The translations under genes and the position numbers were made by a program. A stretch of DNA of 64,000 nucleotides, taken from NCBI GenBank assembly GCA_933228895.1, contig OW121857.1, positions 7,440,001 to 7,504,000 on the forward strand, given 5' to 3'. Origin of the DNA: Platycnemis pennipes. Its lineage: Eukaryota; Arthropoda; Insecta; Odonata; Platycnemididae. The notes beneath the pieces were generated by a model. That model ran no database searches, was not told where the DNA came from, and worked only from the letters and a program-made list of their open reading frames with translations. The stretch's first letter is position 1; each line of letters begins with the position of its first letter. Of this stretch, positions 1 through 12,084 are shown one piece after another.

Positions 1-32
1 GTTATTAGGGTTCAAGGTAACTGGGAGACTGA

Positions 33-514
33 AAGATGACTGAAAAAAATACTTAAAAAAATACATCCAGACAATTTACTTTGGTTCACTCCCTTATGGC
101 GGCGTTCTTAAAAAAAGCCAGCGATTGCTTAGACGTAGCAGAAATTCTTGGGCAATAAACAGGCATTATATAATTGATGGACGATTTGCTCGTTGCCATC
201 CATACTACGCAAATAAAAATTCGAAATACAATAGTTTATTGCATTAAACAAAGGAGATAAATACATACGTTTTCGCCAAGTATTCATTTAACAACTTACC
301 TCCACGCATAAACAGATGAACAACGCCCATAGTGATACCGTGTCGTGACGTCATGCGATGACGTCGTGTTTTTAAGCTGCCGAAAAAGTACAATTTTCAA
401 AAAGTAATATCTTTGTGACGCAAATTAATTCTTCAGCAAAATTGTCGGCAAGCATATTTCAGCTGATAAACTTCACATTCAAAGAGTCATAAAAAATAGT
501 GCATGTTCCCCATT
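33..514 (-). mobile_element. MITE-2 copy 1 (partial)
   Basis: This is one end of a ~770-bp non-coding repeat family seen five times in the window (also 7619, 13328, 46578 and 55393). The right end reads GCATGTTCCCCATT, matching the terminus of the other copies in inverted orientation. The left part aligns with 46860 onward, and positions 1-32 do not align, so the copy is truncated or diverged there. No coding potential is seen. A small DNA-transposon derivative is inferred from the TIRs of the complete copies. Confidence 0.75.
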
Positions 515-1482
515 GTTGGGTTGCCATGTTACGAGTAGCAAAAGAATGGGGGTGGTGGGCATACCACTTCTTTAGAATAGGGGCTGGGGGAGGGGAAGTG
601 GGAAGGGAGTGTTCGCGTTCATCGTCTCGAGTTGACGGAGAAAGGCTGGACCAAGAACACTGTATAAAGGACGTTGATTTCCAATTTTAACAGTGTTGCC
701 ACTGGGCGCGCCAAAATAGAAGTTCCATCTTTGGCCACGGGCGACGCTACAGTCAACGTAGATGTAAAGCTCTGTATTTAGACTCTAAATACAGAGCTTT
801 ACGTAGATGCACGTATCAGACGCTTATGGCCCCTACTACGCGTATTTATCACAATTTATTTTCTCAGCCTGTACGGTACCATGACGAGTGATACTTCATG
901 TAATTCTTTTAAGCATTACAAAATGATTGTATATACTTTAGGTAAGAGCCGTCGTCAAGAGAACTTTCCAGGGCATCGGAAAATAGAAACCAGTAACACC
1001 CGATGTCAGACGAATTCGGCGATGTGAACGACGGAATCAAATACGGAATTCCTCTCTAGCAATCCTGATTTATGATTATGAATGACACAGTAAAATAATT
1101 ACAATGATTGATTTGCATGAAACATTCAAAAGCTATTTCATTCCCGGTCATTAGATGCCAAATAACATACAATTTCTAATCACGCCGCTAGAGAAGAAAG
1201 CAGATGACGTCTTTACGTTCACTATTCCCTACATAATTATAGTATAATACACAGAAATTGATGAATGAAGGAAATCGAATTGAAGGTCATTTATTTTCAA
1301 CCCATATTTTTGTTTCATTCAAGTCAATACGGAATCAGATGTTACAAAAGGTATGGAATTAACTATTATTACCAAACATTTCTCACCTACAGACTACGGC
1401 CGATGAGAAAGAACCTAAAAATAAATAATGGACACCATGGGGCATGTAAAACTAGTTTATCAGTCAATATACAGTCTTTCGC
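515..1482. other. No gene; contains a small hairpin
   Basis: Apart from the hairpin at 764-802, I see no coding region or known repeat. A short open frame at 499-690 has no recognisable motif. Confidence 0.5.
764..802. repeat. 39-nt perfect hairpin between direct repeats
   Basis: Two 19-base arms (764-782 and 784-802) are perfect reverse complements around a single C. The octamer ACGTAGAT occurs at 756-763 and again at 801-808, so the hairpin is bracketed by 8-bp direct repeats that slightly overlap the right arm. This looks like either a tiny insertion with a target duplication or a template-switch event. Confidence 0.85.
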
Positions 1483-2290
1483 TCGCAGATAATGAACTTC
1501 ACACCCTTAAAATAACAAAACTTGGGAGATATAGGTCCAATGTTACAACTGAATAGTCTCTCACAAATAATGGTCATAATCTTAAAATGGCAAAACTCGG
1601 AACGCACGCGTAAATAGTATCTCACTCAGCAGAAAAACAATGAATAGCATACTCTTAAATGACGAAACTTGGAAGGCATAAGTCAATATTACACTGAACG
1701 TAGACTTTCTCTCTCCACAGATAAAGAATGTCACACACTGGAATGACTACACATGGGGCGCACAAGGCAATATTATAATGAATGCAGTCTCTCTCTCTCT
1801 CTCGCTTTCCACATAAACAATGAATGTCATGCACCAGGAATGACTAAACTCGGAACTCACAGGTCATTATTACACTGAATGCAGCCTTTCCTCTTTCTCT
1901 CTCCGCAGATAAACAACGAATCTTATGCACTGTGAATGACTATACATGTGACGCACTAGGCAATATTATGATTAATGCAGTATCTCTCTCCCTGCAGATA
2001 AACAATGAATGTCAAAAACTAGGAATGACTACACATGGGACGCACAAGGTAATATTAAAATGAATGCAGTATCTCTCTCTCTCTCTCTGTCGCTTTCCAC
2101 ATAAACAATGAATGTCATACACTAGGAATGACAACACTCGGAACTCACAAATCATTATTACACTGAATGCAGCCTCTCTCTCTCCGCAGATAAACAAAGA
2201 TTGTATTGCACAGGGAATGACCACGCATGGAACGCACAAGTGAATTACACTGAATGCAGGTTCTCTCTGCAGATAGACAATGCATACTCA
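1483..2290 (+). repeat. ~90-bp tandem repeat array, about nine units
   Basis: Units of roughly 65-105 bp follow one another. Each has ATAAACAATGAATGTCA-like sequence, then GGAATGAC, then an ACTGAATGCAG-like stretch, then a CT-rich tract usually ending in CAG. Units begin near 1483, 1563, 1630, 1720, 1814, 1909, 1997, 2100, 2189 and 2272 (partial). The first three are the most diverged and the central ones most alike. Alternating units share variants (CACATGGGRCGCACAAGG versus CTCGGAACTCACA), which suggests a two-unit higher-order repeat. Coding function is unlikely. Confidence 0.85.
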
Positions 2291-3455
2291 GACTGATCAA
2301 TGATTTCGAATACAAAAAATATCACGATTTCTGTTTTGAAAAGTAAGAAACAAGCTCTAACGCTTGTTCGGGGGAACGAGCGTCACCCGAGTTTACTAAC
2401 CTTAGCCTTAAACAAACTTTGGTTTCGCTAACCCAAGAATACGGTTCTTCTTCACTAGATTAGACTGTTCTTTATAACACCACGCACAAAACAGCCCCGT
2501 TTACCCATTTTCAAACGAAGTCTCACCGAAATTAGTTATGAGCGCATTCCATTCTTAACGTAAAGCAATGCTACAATGTGCCTCGCGTACTAGCACTAGT
2601 GCGACCAGTCGGCAAGTTCAGGAACCCTATTAACCCGCGACTGAAATTTAAGCAAAAGACTCGAATGCGCAACAAGATCAACGTCCTTTATATAGTGTTC
2701 TTGGGCTGGACACTCCCAGCGAGACTCACCTCGTCCTCGCCAGGTGTTGGCCTTCACTGACTTGCTACATTCTTGCTAGCGGGGTTGTTGTGCCGGCGGG
2801 GTTGGAGAAAGACAGGCTGGTGGTGGTCCTGGTGCCGAGGTCTTCTAACTAGGCGGAACGGCAAGAGTCGGGTGAGGACGCGATGTCAGCCGGGAGGCCA
2901 GCAGTTGTTGCGAGACATTGGTAGAGTATCAGGCCAAGGGTATTGAGTTTGGTTGGGCAGTCCATGTAGGTGGTGGACCGATTGTTCCCAAATCTCCCAA
3001 ATGATACGACTAGTTGGAGAACCATTCACTCTGCCATCAATGAATGTCTTCAGTACCTCATCAAGACTCAAGATATGGCCGATTCGGTAGTTCCGTCTTG
3101 AATTCACAATTTTCATTTGCTTATCTTTTCTACCACACCTCTAGGAACATCATATTTCCATTCTCCCTCTAATTTTATCTTAATTCTTCTTTTTTTACAC
3201 ATTCAAAGGTTTCAGGTCTCGAATTTTCTGCGACTCCTCACTGCAATAAAAAAATGCTAAATATTAGGTTTAAATATTTCATTATTATCACTATTGTCAT
3301 CCCAGTTTATAGCATGCAGCATTTTCAAACAAAATAATGCAACTTTTATCACATTAGCAAATCGAAAAATGGTAGGTAAAGCTCATTGTTCCCTTTACAT
3401 CGAAAAAATAGAATGTAACTTAAATATCAAATTAGAGCAGCCATAGATACATCGC
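2291..3455. other. Unassigned, no supported gene
   Basis: Moderately GC-rich from 2560 to 2960 and AT-rich after that. Short open frames at 2578-2760 (+) and 2886-3116 (-) carry no domain I recognise. It could be diverged TE or unique intergenic DNA. Confidence 0.4.
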
Positions 3456-4010
3456 AATGGCGTCGTTTACCATATATTTTTATTGCCGAATATGATAGAG
3501 TTTGTAAAATAAAAAGACTCGGATTTTTCCGTTTTGTGATCCGTCAATTATTTATCGAGTTATAAGCGGCGAAAAACTGATGTTTTTAACCCTTTCGGAA
3601 AAGTGGGCGTGGTGCAACCTCTGACGTACATCGACTTCGTCGACTTTGACTTCGTCCAATCACAACTAAGCCCGCGAAGCTACTTCGCCTTATCGCAATG
3701 GGGGGGGGACACAGCTGACTCTGCCAATCGGAGCAGTTGCAACAGCATCTGTGCCAGCAGACCTTCTGGAAATCCCCCTCCACTCCCTTCCCTTCCCCTA
3801 AAAATCAGTCAAGGACGGGAGGAAAATGACGTCAATGTTATCAAAGCAGCTTTTGCGGTGGGCGTCACCTTTTGCTTATTTTAATTTTTGATTTGTGAGT
3901 GAATGGTTGTGGTTAGAAGATTGATTTTTTCACTAAAATTCTTTTTTCGTTTCCATCTAACGATTTCGTGTACAAAATTGCTGTTTCGGTTCCGAGTAAA
4001 CGCCCCCATT
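3456..4010 (+). mobile_element. MITE-1 copy 1
   Basis: This is the first of seven copies of a ~515-555-bp non-coding family. Ends are AATGGCGTCGTTTACC and GTAAACGCCCCCATT, giving a TIR of about 14 bp (AATGGGGKCGTTTAC). The interior carries conserved blocks such as GGCGAAAAACTGATG, a G-run near 3702, CCCCCTCCACTCCC and GAATGGTTGTGGTTAGAAG. There is no open frame shared by the copies. It is probably a non-autonomous DNA transposon whose superfamily cannot be told. Confidence 0.85.
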
Positions 4011-4300
4011 CCAACTTCCAAGAGTTATTTTTAAATATTCATTTCACCTCAAAATTACGATATCCGCGAACGTCAGCGACTGAGTCTGACGATATTCACC
4101 GCTCATTAGCGTTCCACCCACAATCCGTAGGACGTTCCGTGCATTCCCGAGGTCCAATTCTCAGCCCGGAAGGAGCGGGCAATGTCTCAACACACCTGCA
4201 CGGGAGAGATTCACATCTATTTATGCTTACACAACGAACCATTGGCTTCCGTGAAAAGAGTGCTGGGGGAACGGACTCTGCGAAGCAACCGAGGCTCCGT

Positions 4301-4835
4301 AATGGGGTCGTTTACCATATTTTTTTTCCTGAATCTGATAGAGGATGTAAAATAAAAGGACACGTATTTTTCCGTTTTATGATCCGATAATTATTTCCCG
4401 AGTTATAAGCGGCGAAAAACTGATGTTTTTAACCCTTTCGGAAAAGTGGGTGGGGTGCAACCTCTGACGTATATCGACTTCGTCCAATCATAACTGAGCC
4501 CGCGAAGCTACTCGCCTTATCGCAAAGGGTGGCAAACAGCTGACTCGGCCAATGGGAGCGATTTCGACAGCATCTGTGCGAGCAGACCTTCCGAGAACCC
4601 CCCTCCACTCCCTTCCCCCTCCCCTGAAAGCAGTCAAGGACGGGAGGAATATGACGTCAATGTTATCACAGCAGCATTTTAGGTGGGCGTCACCTTTTGC
4701 TTATTTTAATTTTTGATTTGTGAGTGAATGGTTGTGGTTAGAAGATTAATTTCTTCACTAAAATTCGTTTTTCGTTTCCATCTAACGATTTCGTGTACGA
4801 AATTGCGATTTCGGTTCCGAGTAAACGCCCCCATT
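4301..4835 (+). mobile_element. MITE-1 copy 2
   Basis: A second full-length copy lies only 290 bp after the first in the same orientation. It starts AATGGGGTCGTTTACC and ends GTAAACGCCCCCATT. Small deletions relative to copy 1 lie in the G-run and the CTCCCTTCCC block. No convincing TSD is seen. Confidence 0.85.
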
Positions 4836-5954
4836 GGCTAACGTCCGACGGAACGGACCGCCAAGGCCCCGAGCTGTCCCACGTCTGTATGAAATGCCAT
4901 CGTGTGGGGCTGTTTTGCATCTAAATGAAAAATAGAGGGATAGACGTCTTACTGAGCGGCTTTATTCTTTTGTTCTCTGTGGAAATGGAATTGAGGAGTA
5001 ATTTGAAAACAAATACTCGGGTAACAAACGTATTACTGCGAGAAGCGATGACTTTTAAACACTTGCATCAATTTTAATATTTTCGAGTTTTTTTCCACCG
5101 GTAGAGGTGATGCCTTTGGCTTTTATTCGGTGTAAAACTCCAGTAAATATCCATACAAATGGCGTTATCTCGAGAAAGAAAAATTAGGTACCTATCTACG
5201 ACTCAGTTTGAAATACCAAGGTTGTGGCCAACATAAAGTTATGCGAGTGATATAAATTCATATTCGATCCGTAGCATGCTTCCCTAATCGCACACTATTA
5301 ATGCATGAGGGTAATAAGGTATGCCAATTTGTAAATAGAATTTTCCTTAGCTGAGTAAACATCCTCAACAAAGGCGACTATTGGTCAAATTATATCATTC
5401 TCGAAATTCGATGAGATAACGGTGATCATTTTCACTCCATACTGTCACAAATGAAAATGAAATATTCATTCTTCAGTTACAAAGAAGTACTTCAGGAAAA
5501 AGAGCAAAATAGGTAATTTAGTAACATAGCAATCGACTTCTGAACGGGCCAATAATTTTTTCTCATAGCTTTCATCCAGAACTTGCCATTGCGGGGAAGG
5601 AAACCGATTATCAACCAAATGAAAGGATCAGATAAGGGTACTGTGTAAATATTTTTGCAGCTCCTATCTATTACATTTCGTTTCATGGGCATTTCTAAGA
5701 GGATTATCCTTGGGGATCTTCCCTGTAATCAAAAATAATTTAAAGGTCGTGGCAAGAATTTTGGACACTACAACGGAGGGTGGTTTTCGCGTGTCTCCCT
5801 TACCTTGTATCTAAACTCGATCCCGAGTCAATCATCTCTCCATTTCTCAGCAAGAGAGAAGCTCAGGCACTCCTTCAAAGGTATCATACACCTACGTACC
5901 TCAGTCTCAAGGTTAACGTATTTCCTAGAGAAAGCAAGGGTGAACAGACCTCGG
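4836..5954. other. Unassigned, AT-rich
   Basis: No gene or named repeat is seen. Short frames at 5492-5692 (-) and 5780-6052 (+) have no recognisable domain. Confidence 0.4.
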
Positions 5955-6705
5955 GAATAGGGAAGTTTCCTTCATCAAAGAAAACTGAGTTCATTTATTG
6001 CGATTTGTGCCCTGCCATAAATGTATTTAATTTACGCACAAAGTTTCTTTAGAGAAATCCCAGTTTACTAGAGAATTAAATGTTAATTTTAAGGCCATTT
6101 GAAAATGCTCTGAAATGGCGGGGTGCGCTGCCTTCTTGCTGACGTAACAGGTGTGTAGTTTACGTTGCGAGGCATGGAAAAATTCGTCTCCTGAACTTAC
6201 CATTGTATTTCAGGGCCCCTCAGCTCTTGTGAATATGTATTAGTAATAGCATGTGAAAACTATAAACGCTCGAAAAGTCTTCTCTGTTAAACATTGTATT
6301 AATAGCCGTTTTATAGGCTCAAGGACATCCTGCTCGTGGAGGCGTCTGCTACGGTGAACCATGGCGTGAAGGTCGCGCGGCGATGGACGAACTAGGTGGT
6401 AACTGTTAACCAACTGTTTTTAAAAAAATAGCTGCATTTATATTATTAAATAAATAAATAAAAGTCAATTCTAATACAAGAACGGAATAAATACACCTCC
6501 GATAAAAGTTAATAAGATTTAACGGAGTGCAGCGTCTACTTGGAAGCGTCCGCAGTACCACCTGGTGGTAGGTAGAGGAAATAGTTTGACGTCACACGTA
6601 GGATTAACCGGCATGCAATAGTTAGCCGTCGCGTTTTCGCGCCATTGATTTTTTTTCACCTTTTAATTGATGATGAAAAATACTTAAAGTCTGCTAAAAA
6701 TTGAA
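5955..6705 (+). repeat. Repeat R4, copy 1
   Basis: About 750 bp here align in inverted orientation with 34070-34835. Shared landmarks include GCCCTGCCAT, TGAACTTACCATTGTATTTCAG, GACCTTCACGCCATG (on the opposite strand), CCGGCATGCAATAGT and GCGTTTTCGCGCCATTGAT. There is no open frame common to both copies and terminal repeats could not be defined. It is an interspersed repeat of unknown class and the boundaries are approximate. Confidence 0.7.
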
Positions 6706-7618
6706 AACTTAAATTTTAATGATGAATTTAAACCGAGGCAGGAACTGTCACTTGATGAGGGCGACTATTCATCAGTCCTTACAACGCTGCCACGTAGACA
6801 AAATAAGGAAGATTAGTCTCAGGATACGTCACTCAGATGCAACTGGCTTCCTTCTGCAAACAGACGAAGCATCAACGCCACATTCACACACCATTGATTC
6901 ATCGCACGCAATATATTTCACCTTCTTACAATAAAATTTGACTACACTTCGAATTTTACTTATTTACACTTCATGATCCTTGTTGAATTCTATCTCCCTG
7001 GTTACGCTCCGCCCATCAGTCTCTGCTATTGGCTGGTTAGCTCCAATTGCGGAGCCAACCAAGGCTTGCTTATTTTCAGCCCAGGTTATCTGAATTTCAA
7101 ATCACAGCCATCTTTTTTTCATTATGATGATGTTAAGTTCTCAAAATAAGTCGGAGGTGTGTCTGATTTTCACGCATGTTGAGTCATAAATTTAGACCGC
7201 TACCGTAAAATCAGACAGCGATTAAATTCAGATCTCAGACTGAAAGTCAGAAAAAACTTTTTACAGTGTAGTAGTGTAAACGGGGCATGGGTCGAACAGA
7301 GCACACATCCGCTGCGAGCGTTCTTGGGCGGTGGTGATTGAAGGAGGTGTTGAAGCACCGTCGCCAATCCCGACTCAACTTTTCGAGGAGACACGGAAAT
7401 GTTATCATGTTTCTGCAATGCATAGAACCGTCGTAATCAGCACAAATCATTCAAGAATTTTAAACCAGCCCTGTCTCCTGGTTCCTATTTATTGAAGAGC
7501 GACGGAGAACTAATAGGCAGAGCTATTTTTGATTCCATAGGCTCCTTATACTCGTCTCCTAAGCTAGAAGCCATCGCGTCAATGTTTCACAGTGTTGAGA
7601 CAAAGCAAGTTATAAGCA
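6706..7618. other. Unassigned
   Basis: I see no gene. Overlapping short frames at 7200-7450 (-) are uncharacterised and probably chance. Confidence 0.4.
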
Positions 7619-8386
7619 ATGGTGAACATGCACTATTTTTATAACCCTTTGAATGTGAAGTTCATTAGCTAAAATGTGCTTGGCGAAAATTTTTCTGAAG
7701 AATTAAGTTGCGTTACGAAGATATTACTCTTTGGAAATTGTACTTTTTCGGCAGCTTAAAAACACGACGTCATCGCATGATGTCACGGCACGGTGTCAAT
7801 ATGGGCGTTGTTTATCTGTTTATGGGCGGAGGTTGGTAGGTAAATGAATACTTGGCGATAACTATGTATTTATCGCATTTGTTTATTGCAATAAACGATT
7901 GTATTTCGATTTTTTATTTACGTAGCATGGATGGTAACGAGAAAACCGTCCATTAATTATATAATGCCTATTTAGTGCCCAAGAATTTCTACTACGTCTA
8001 TGCAATCGCTGGTTTCTTTCAAGAAGAACGCCGCGATAAGGGAGTCAACTAAAGGAAATTGTAGGAATGTTCTTTATTAAGTATTTTTTAAGTCATCGTT
8101 TCTTTCGTTAACGGCTACAAACCTCAAAACAATATATTCACTTCGTTTTCTTTTAAATATAAATGTATATCTCCGTAGCAATATGGAACCTATACCGTGC
8201 AGTGACGTCAGAAGGCGTTTCAGGTGGAGTGACTTTTCGTCGATTTTCGGGAACATTTTAATATCATTTAATAATCTTTGTGGTGGGCGTAGAAAAATTT
8301 GGCTTATATATTTAAATTGATGAGAAAATTTCTCATCAAGTACATCATTAATCTTCGAGAAACAAATTTCATGCATATTCCCGATT
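7619..8386 (+). mobile_element. MITE-2 copy 2, full length
   Basis: A complete 768-bp copy starting AATGGTGAACATGCAC and ending ATGCATATTCCCGATT, giving imperfect TIRs of about 14 bp. Internal landmarks are AAACACGACGTCATCGCATG and GTGGTGGGCGTAGAAAAATT. The minus-strand frame at 8077-8376 is not conserved intact in other copies, so I treat it as chance. An unrelated element begins exactly at its right end. Confidence 0.8.
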
Positions 8387-9170
8387 CTGGTTATTTCGTC
8401 GCTAAGAGCTAGCGACCCCTAACTTTAGCGGTTGCTACGAATGAACGCGAATCTGGGGTATGGTTGAATTAGCGACTGCTAAAACTCGGGAAAGTTCGGA
8501 ATCTTAGCGATGAATTCAAGAATTGTTTCACGTCATTCACCATTAACCAATAAGAAGAGAAAAAAAACACTGACGAAAGCTTACGTCCCAGTTACCGCGG
8601 GAATTTTGAAATAAACTACTGTATGAGGCTATCAGCTCTACAAATATCGGTGGTGAGTAATTTTAAGTACTCACTTAGGTAGGTACTAGTGAGTGAAGAT
8701 TTCTTCACATATATCTAAGCACTCAACAGTTAAACAAGTTTTCATTACGCAGTTCAAGATTTGCGAGTGATTAAAAAAAGTTTGGTGAAAATATCAACAA
8801 ATATGAAGCACTTGATTCTATGCAAAAGACAACAAATGGAAGGAAATTTGAAATGAACTCACCGTATAAGTTTTTTGGGACTTTAAATATCCTAAGTATG
8901 ATTTTGCAGCTACTTATTAACTTCACTCGTATGTTAGAGTTGATTTATAATCAGCGATACGTAAATTAGCGATTGCTATTAGCTAGCTACGAATTAGCTG
9001 CTGCTAATACGAAAAGGAAAATAAATTTGATGTTTATCAGTTGCTATCGAGCCTTAGCGAACGCTATCCTAGCGTGGAGTTAGCGAAAATGGAACGGGAA
9101 TCCGATTTTTAGCGACACTTGCTAATACCATCGCTATGTGTACTTAGCAATCGCTAATAAGAACCGGAAT
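8384..9170. mobile_element. TIR element rich in TTAGCGATTGCTAA motifs
   Basis: The left end reads ATTCTGGTTATTTCGTCGC and the reverse complement of the right end reads ATTCCGGTTCTTATTAGCG. Both ends carry many copies of the near-palindrome TTAGCGATTGCTAA (for example 8394-8520 and 8955-9160). Paired ends with clustered subterminal motifs are typical of non-autonomous DNA transposons, where the motifs can serve as transposase binding sites. No coding region and no TSD were identified. Confidence 0.55.
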
Positions 9171-9625
9171 TGACGCGTATTCAGAATCTCAGCTACAGTT
9201 AATTTCTACTGATTACGTTATAAAATCTCTACTAAGAGTCCAAACAAATTCTCCTCAATATTGTTCGAAGCGGTAAACAGCGTGGTTTTGAGAAGTAATA
9301 CCACCTTTTCAGGTAGAATCTATGCAACAATTCGCCTTGTGGTGGACTTTCCATAACGAATGCAGTTGAAGTAATACTGTAGTTGAGATTCTTAATATCA
9401 CATCACACTTTTTCTCATCTTTACTGCGTAGTGGCGAAGGCATATGTTGGGTGCCAATTCATTTCCCCGGTGTATGAAAAAAAAATCGCATGAACTACAC
9501 TACACAGCGTAGTGTTTCCAGCAGGATTTTACGCAAGAGATAAACATCCATTTCCTCGCAGTAAACTGAATTTTGCCTGAGACCTGAAGACAGATGTTTG
9601 AATTTATTTTGCGATACTTGGAGCA
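9171..9625. other. Unassigned
   Basis: No gene or repeat family was recognised. Confidence 0.4.
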
Positions 9626-9990
9626 GTTAATGAATTAAAATGGGAATCATTATCAGATTGTAGGTTGAAATTTAGATTTAATCTCTTAAATAAATTCAAA
9701 GACCATATTTTCAGTGATGGTGAAAAAATATTTTCCGAACCCCAACTTACTATGGTAGACTGGACCATGATTACATAATTAAGGAAATTGATTGCCGAAC
9801 TGACAGATTCAAAATGTCCTTTTTTACTCGTACAATTAGAGATATGAATAACGGTAAATATATCCAATACGAGTGTAGCAAAGGGTAGCATAGGTAGTTG
9901 TATTTTGGTGTAAGGACTTAAAGGTAACCCAACAGCACGTTTTTGCATGCGTAGTTTGCTATTTTTACCTTCTTAAATATTGCAGTCTAG
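9626..9990 (+). mobile_element. LINE-B fragment B1
   Basis: This aligns with the 3' coding end of LINE family B: the sequence coding LNWESLSDRRLKF in other copies, then the CGAACCCCAACTTACTATGG block and the CCCAACTAACAGCACG 3' untranslated block. It lacks the terminal CACCCCCTGCCACACACC tail and ends in an AT-rich stretch. Frame breaks make it a dead fragment. Confidence 0.75.
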
Positions 9991-11639
9991 ACTGATACAG
10001 TAACACTAATTTAATTAAATAAATAAATAATATATTAATACTAAGTGGGATCACGAACCTTTCCTATGACCTCCCTAGTATCGTATAACGTTTTCCTATA
10101 AGCATAATAGCTGGTTTCCATGGAAGACGATTTTCATGAGCAACTCCCACTGAAGTGCCCGTGAGATAGGCAAAAAGCGTAAACTCGCAGCTAAAAAAAA
10201 TTAGTTCACCATTGACGGAGAGAGTTCTCCCGCGTGCTGGAAAAGCGAAAGCGAAATTTAGGGTCTCGCAAAACCTCTATAGAGTAAAGCCAACGATTTT
10301 ATGGAGTCTCGGGAATCCACGAATCGTATCGCGTGGGAGCAGTACATCTTCCACGCCTAAGTGAAAGGAAGATGGTGCCGTACTGCGAGGAAATTGACTT
10401 TCAAAACGACAGGGAAAATATGGAGGCCTGGGTCGGAGGGAAGATGCATTGCCCCAAATAACCAGAGAGGACGCCAGATACGTCACGATTTCACTCTGGT
10501 TACGGAAAAAATACACAAGCGATACAATTCTCGCCCGAAAGGGACTTTTTTTGGTTCAAAATGACGGGGCAAAACTAATAACACAGCAGACTAATGTGGA
10601 CTCACGGGCTATCAGAAAATGACAGACCGGAAAGTCATTAATCGGGTTTCATTGAAGTATGGAGTGAACGGTGAACGTAGATTGATATATTTATTGCCGG
10701 ATCTCAGGAGTTATTCCGCCACCATCTCCGCAATATTCCTCCATTAGATTATTCGATATCAACCGGCCAAATGCGATAAATTCAGGGGGAATGAACGTCA
10801 TCGGCCAGCCAGGAAAACGACTTTGACTAGGGTTACGCCGGACGCTATATGAAAAAACTAATTAACTGGGGTCTGGGCAGGGAAATAGAATTCATCTACT
10901 TAATTCTTCCTCGTAAATGACTCATCAATTTAGTACAAACAGTAAATTATAGATTTCCCGCTGGCTATTAAAATAACAGGAATATTATAATTGAAATGGT
11001 GCAGAATAAGTTCCTAGATGTTTTTATAAAACGATTATATAATTTTCTTGTATGTTGTTCAAAATGAATGTAGGTTAATGACAACTATAAGCAAATGTTT
11101 TAGTTAATTTCTTGTTGTACCTATTTATAATGATTATGTAAATAACTGATTAATTGTTGCTAGGGTCTCACAGTACTTATTTCTGAAGAATGTTTAATAA
11201 TTAAGTTCAAAAAGCTATAATCATTGACACATGTTTCACTGTTCCTTTTATATTAAATTGTATTCTGTGTGTAGTGTTAACTAACATATAAGTGTTCAAG
11301 ATAATCTTTGTGTGAGATAATATTTTTTAAGATTGCTTTGCTGTATTAGGCTGGTTTAAATTGTTCCTTAGGCATTGCTTCAGAGTTGTTTGCGAAAGTT
11401 TAGCAACGAATAGAATTCTCTTCTGTTTTCTAACTTCTCTAACTCAGTTTTCTATAATAGAGGTTGTCCATTAAACGATGCTGGTACCCGTTATTCTTTG
11501 CTATGTGGTTGACTGCATCTAATTATTCTTTATTATTGACATGTGACATGGGCACGATATTGAGGTGGTGTATTATTGAGTGAAAAGATGCCAATTTTTG
11601 AGATAAGAGGTTTCTAGAATAAGCCTGATAGCTGGTTTA
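9991..11639. other. Unassigned, no supported gene
   Basis: About 1.6 kb without a recognisable gene. The overlapping frames at 10277-10564 on both strands lack any domain. From 10900 to 11630 the base composition is strongly AT-rich. Confidence 0.4.
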
Positions 11640-12078
11640 TCAGATTGTAGGTTAAAATACAGATTAAATCTATCAGAGAAACTTCATTCGGATAGCTTTA
11701 CTGAAGATGTTAGGCACATATTAAAAACACCAGCGTATTATGCTAGATTCGACCAGATAAATAAGATTAGAGGGATAGATTGTCGTATCGATAGATTCAA
11801 AATGGTATTTTCCCCCCGTACCATAAGAGAACAGAATAGGTAGCATAGCAATTGGATAGGTAGGGGAAATATTTAAGAGAAGTTTGTAGTGCATGATGCA
11901 TGTAATAACCCCTTAAATACTATAGATACTAACAATCTAGTTGCATGAGACACTATAGTTGCTTGTTTGCATATTAGTGGTGCATGTTTGGTGATCTTCA
12001 CCCCCTGCCACACACCCTCACGGTGGCTTGCGTGTAGATCGTGTAGGTGGATGGTGTAGATGTAGATTTAGATGTTAG
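11640..12078 (+). mobile_element. LINE-A 3' end, copy A1
   Basis: This is the 5'-truncated 3' end of LINE family A. It holds the remnant of the reverse-transcriptase C-terminal region (the LKYRLNLLEKF to NTIDTNNLVA part seen intact at 21410-21832), then the conserved tail CACCCCCTGCCACACACC, then TGTAGA-type hexamer repeats. The reading frame is broken. Confidence 0.85.
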
Positions 12079-12084
12079 TATAAG

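Noticed and set aside
1483..2290. CRISPR array (regular repeats with spacers)
   Set aside because: Whole units are similar with no separate repeat and unique spacer, no cas genes are present, and the context is eukaryotic TE DNA.
3603..3884. Open frames of 60-100 codons in MITE-1 copies (also 12473, 20097, 41247 and 58446)
   Set aside because: They are disrupted at different points in each copy and occur on both strands, so there is no sign of selection on coding.
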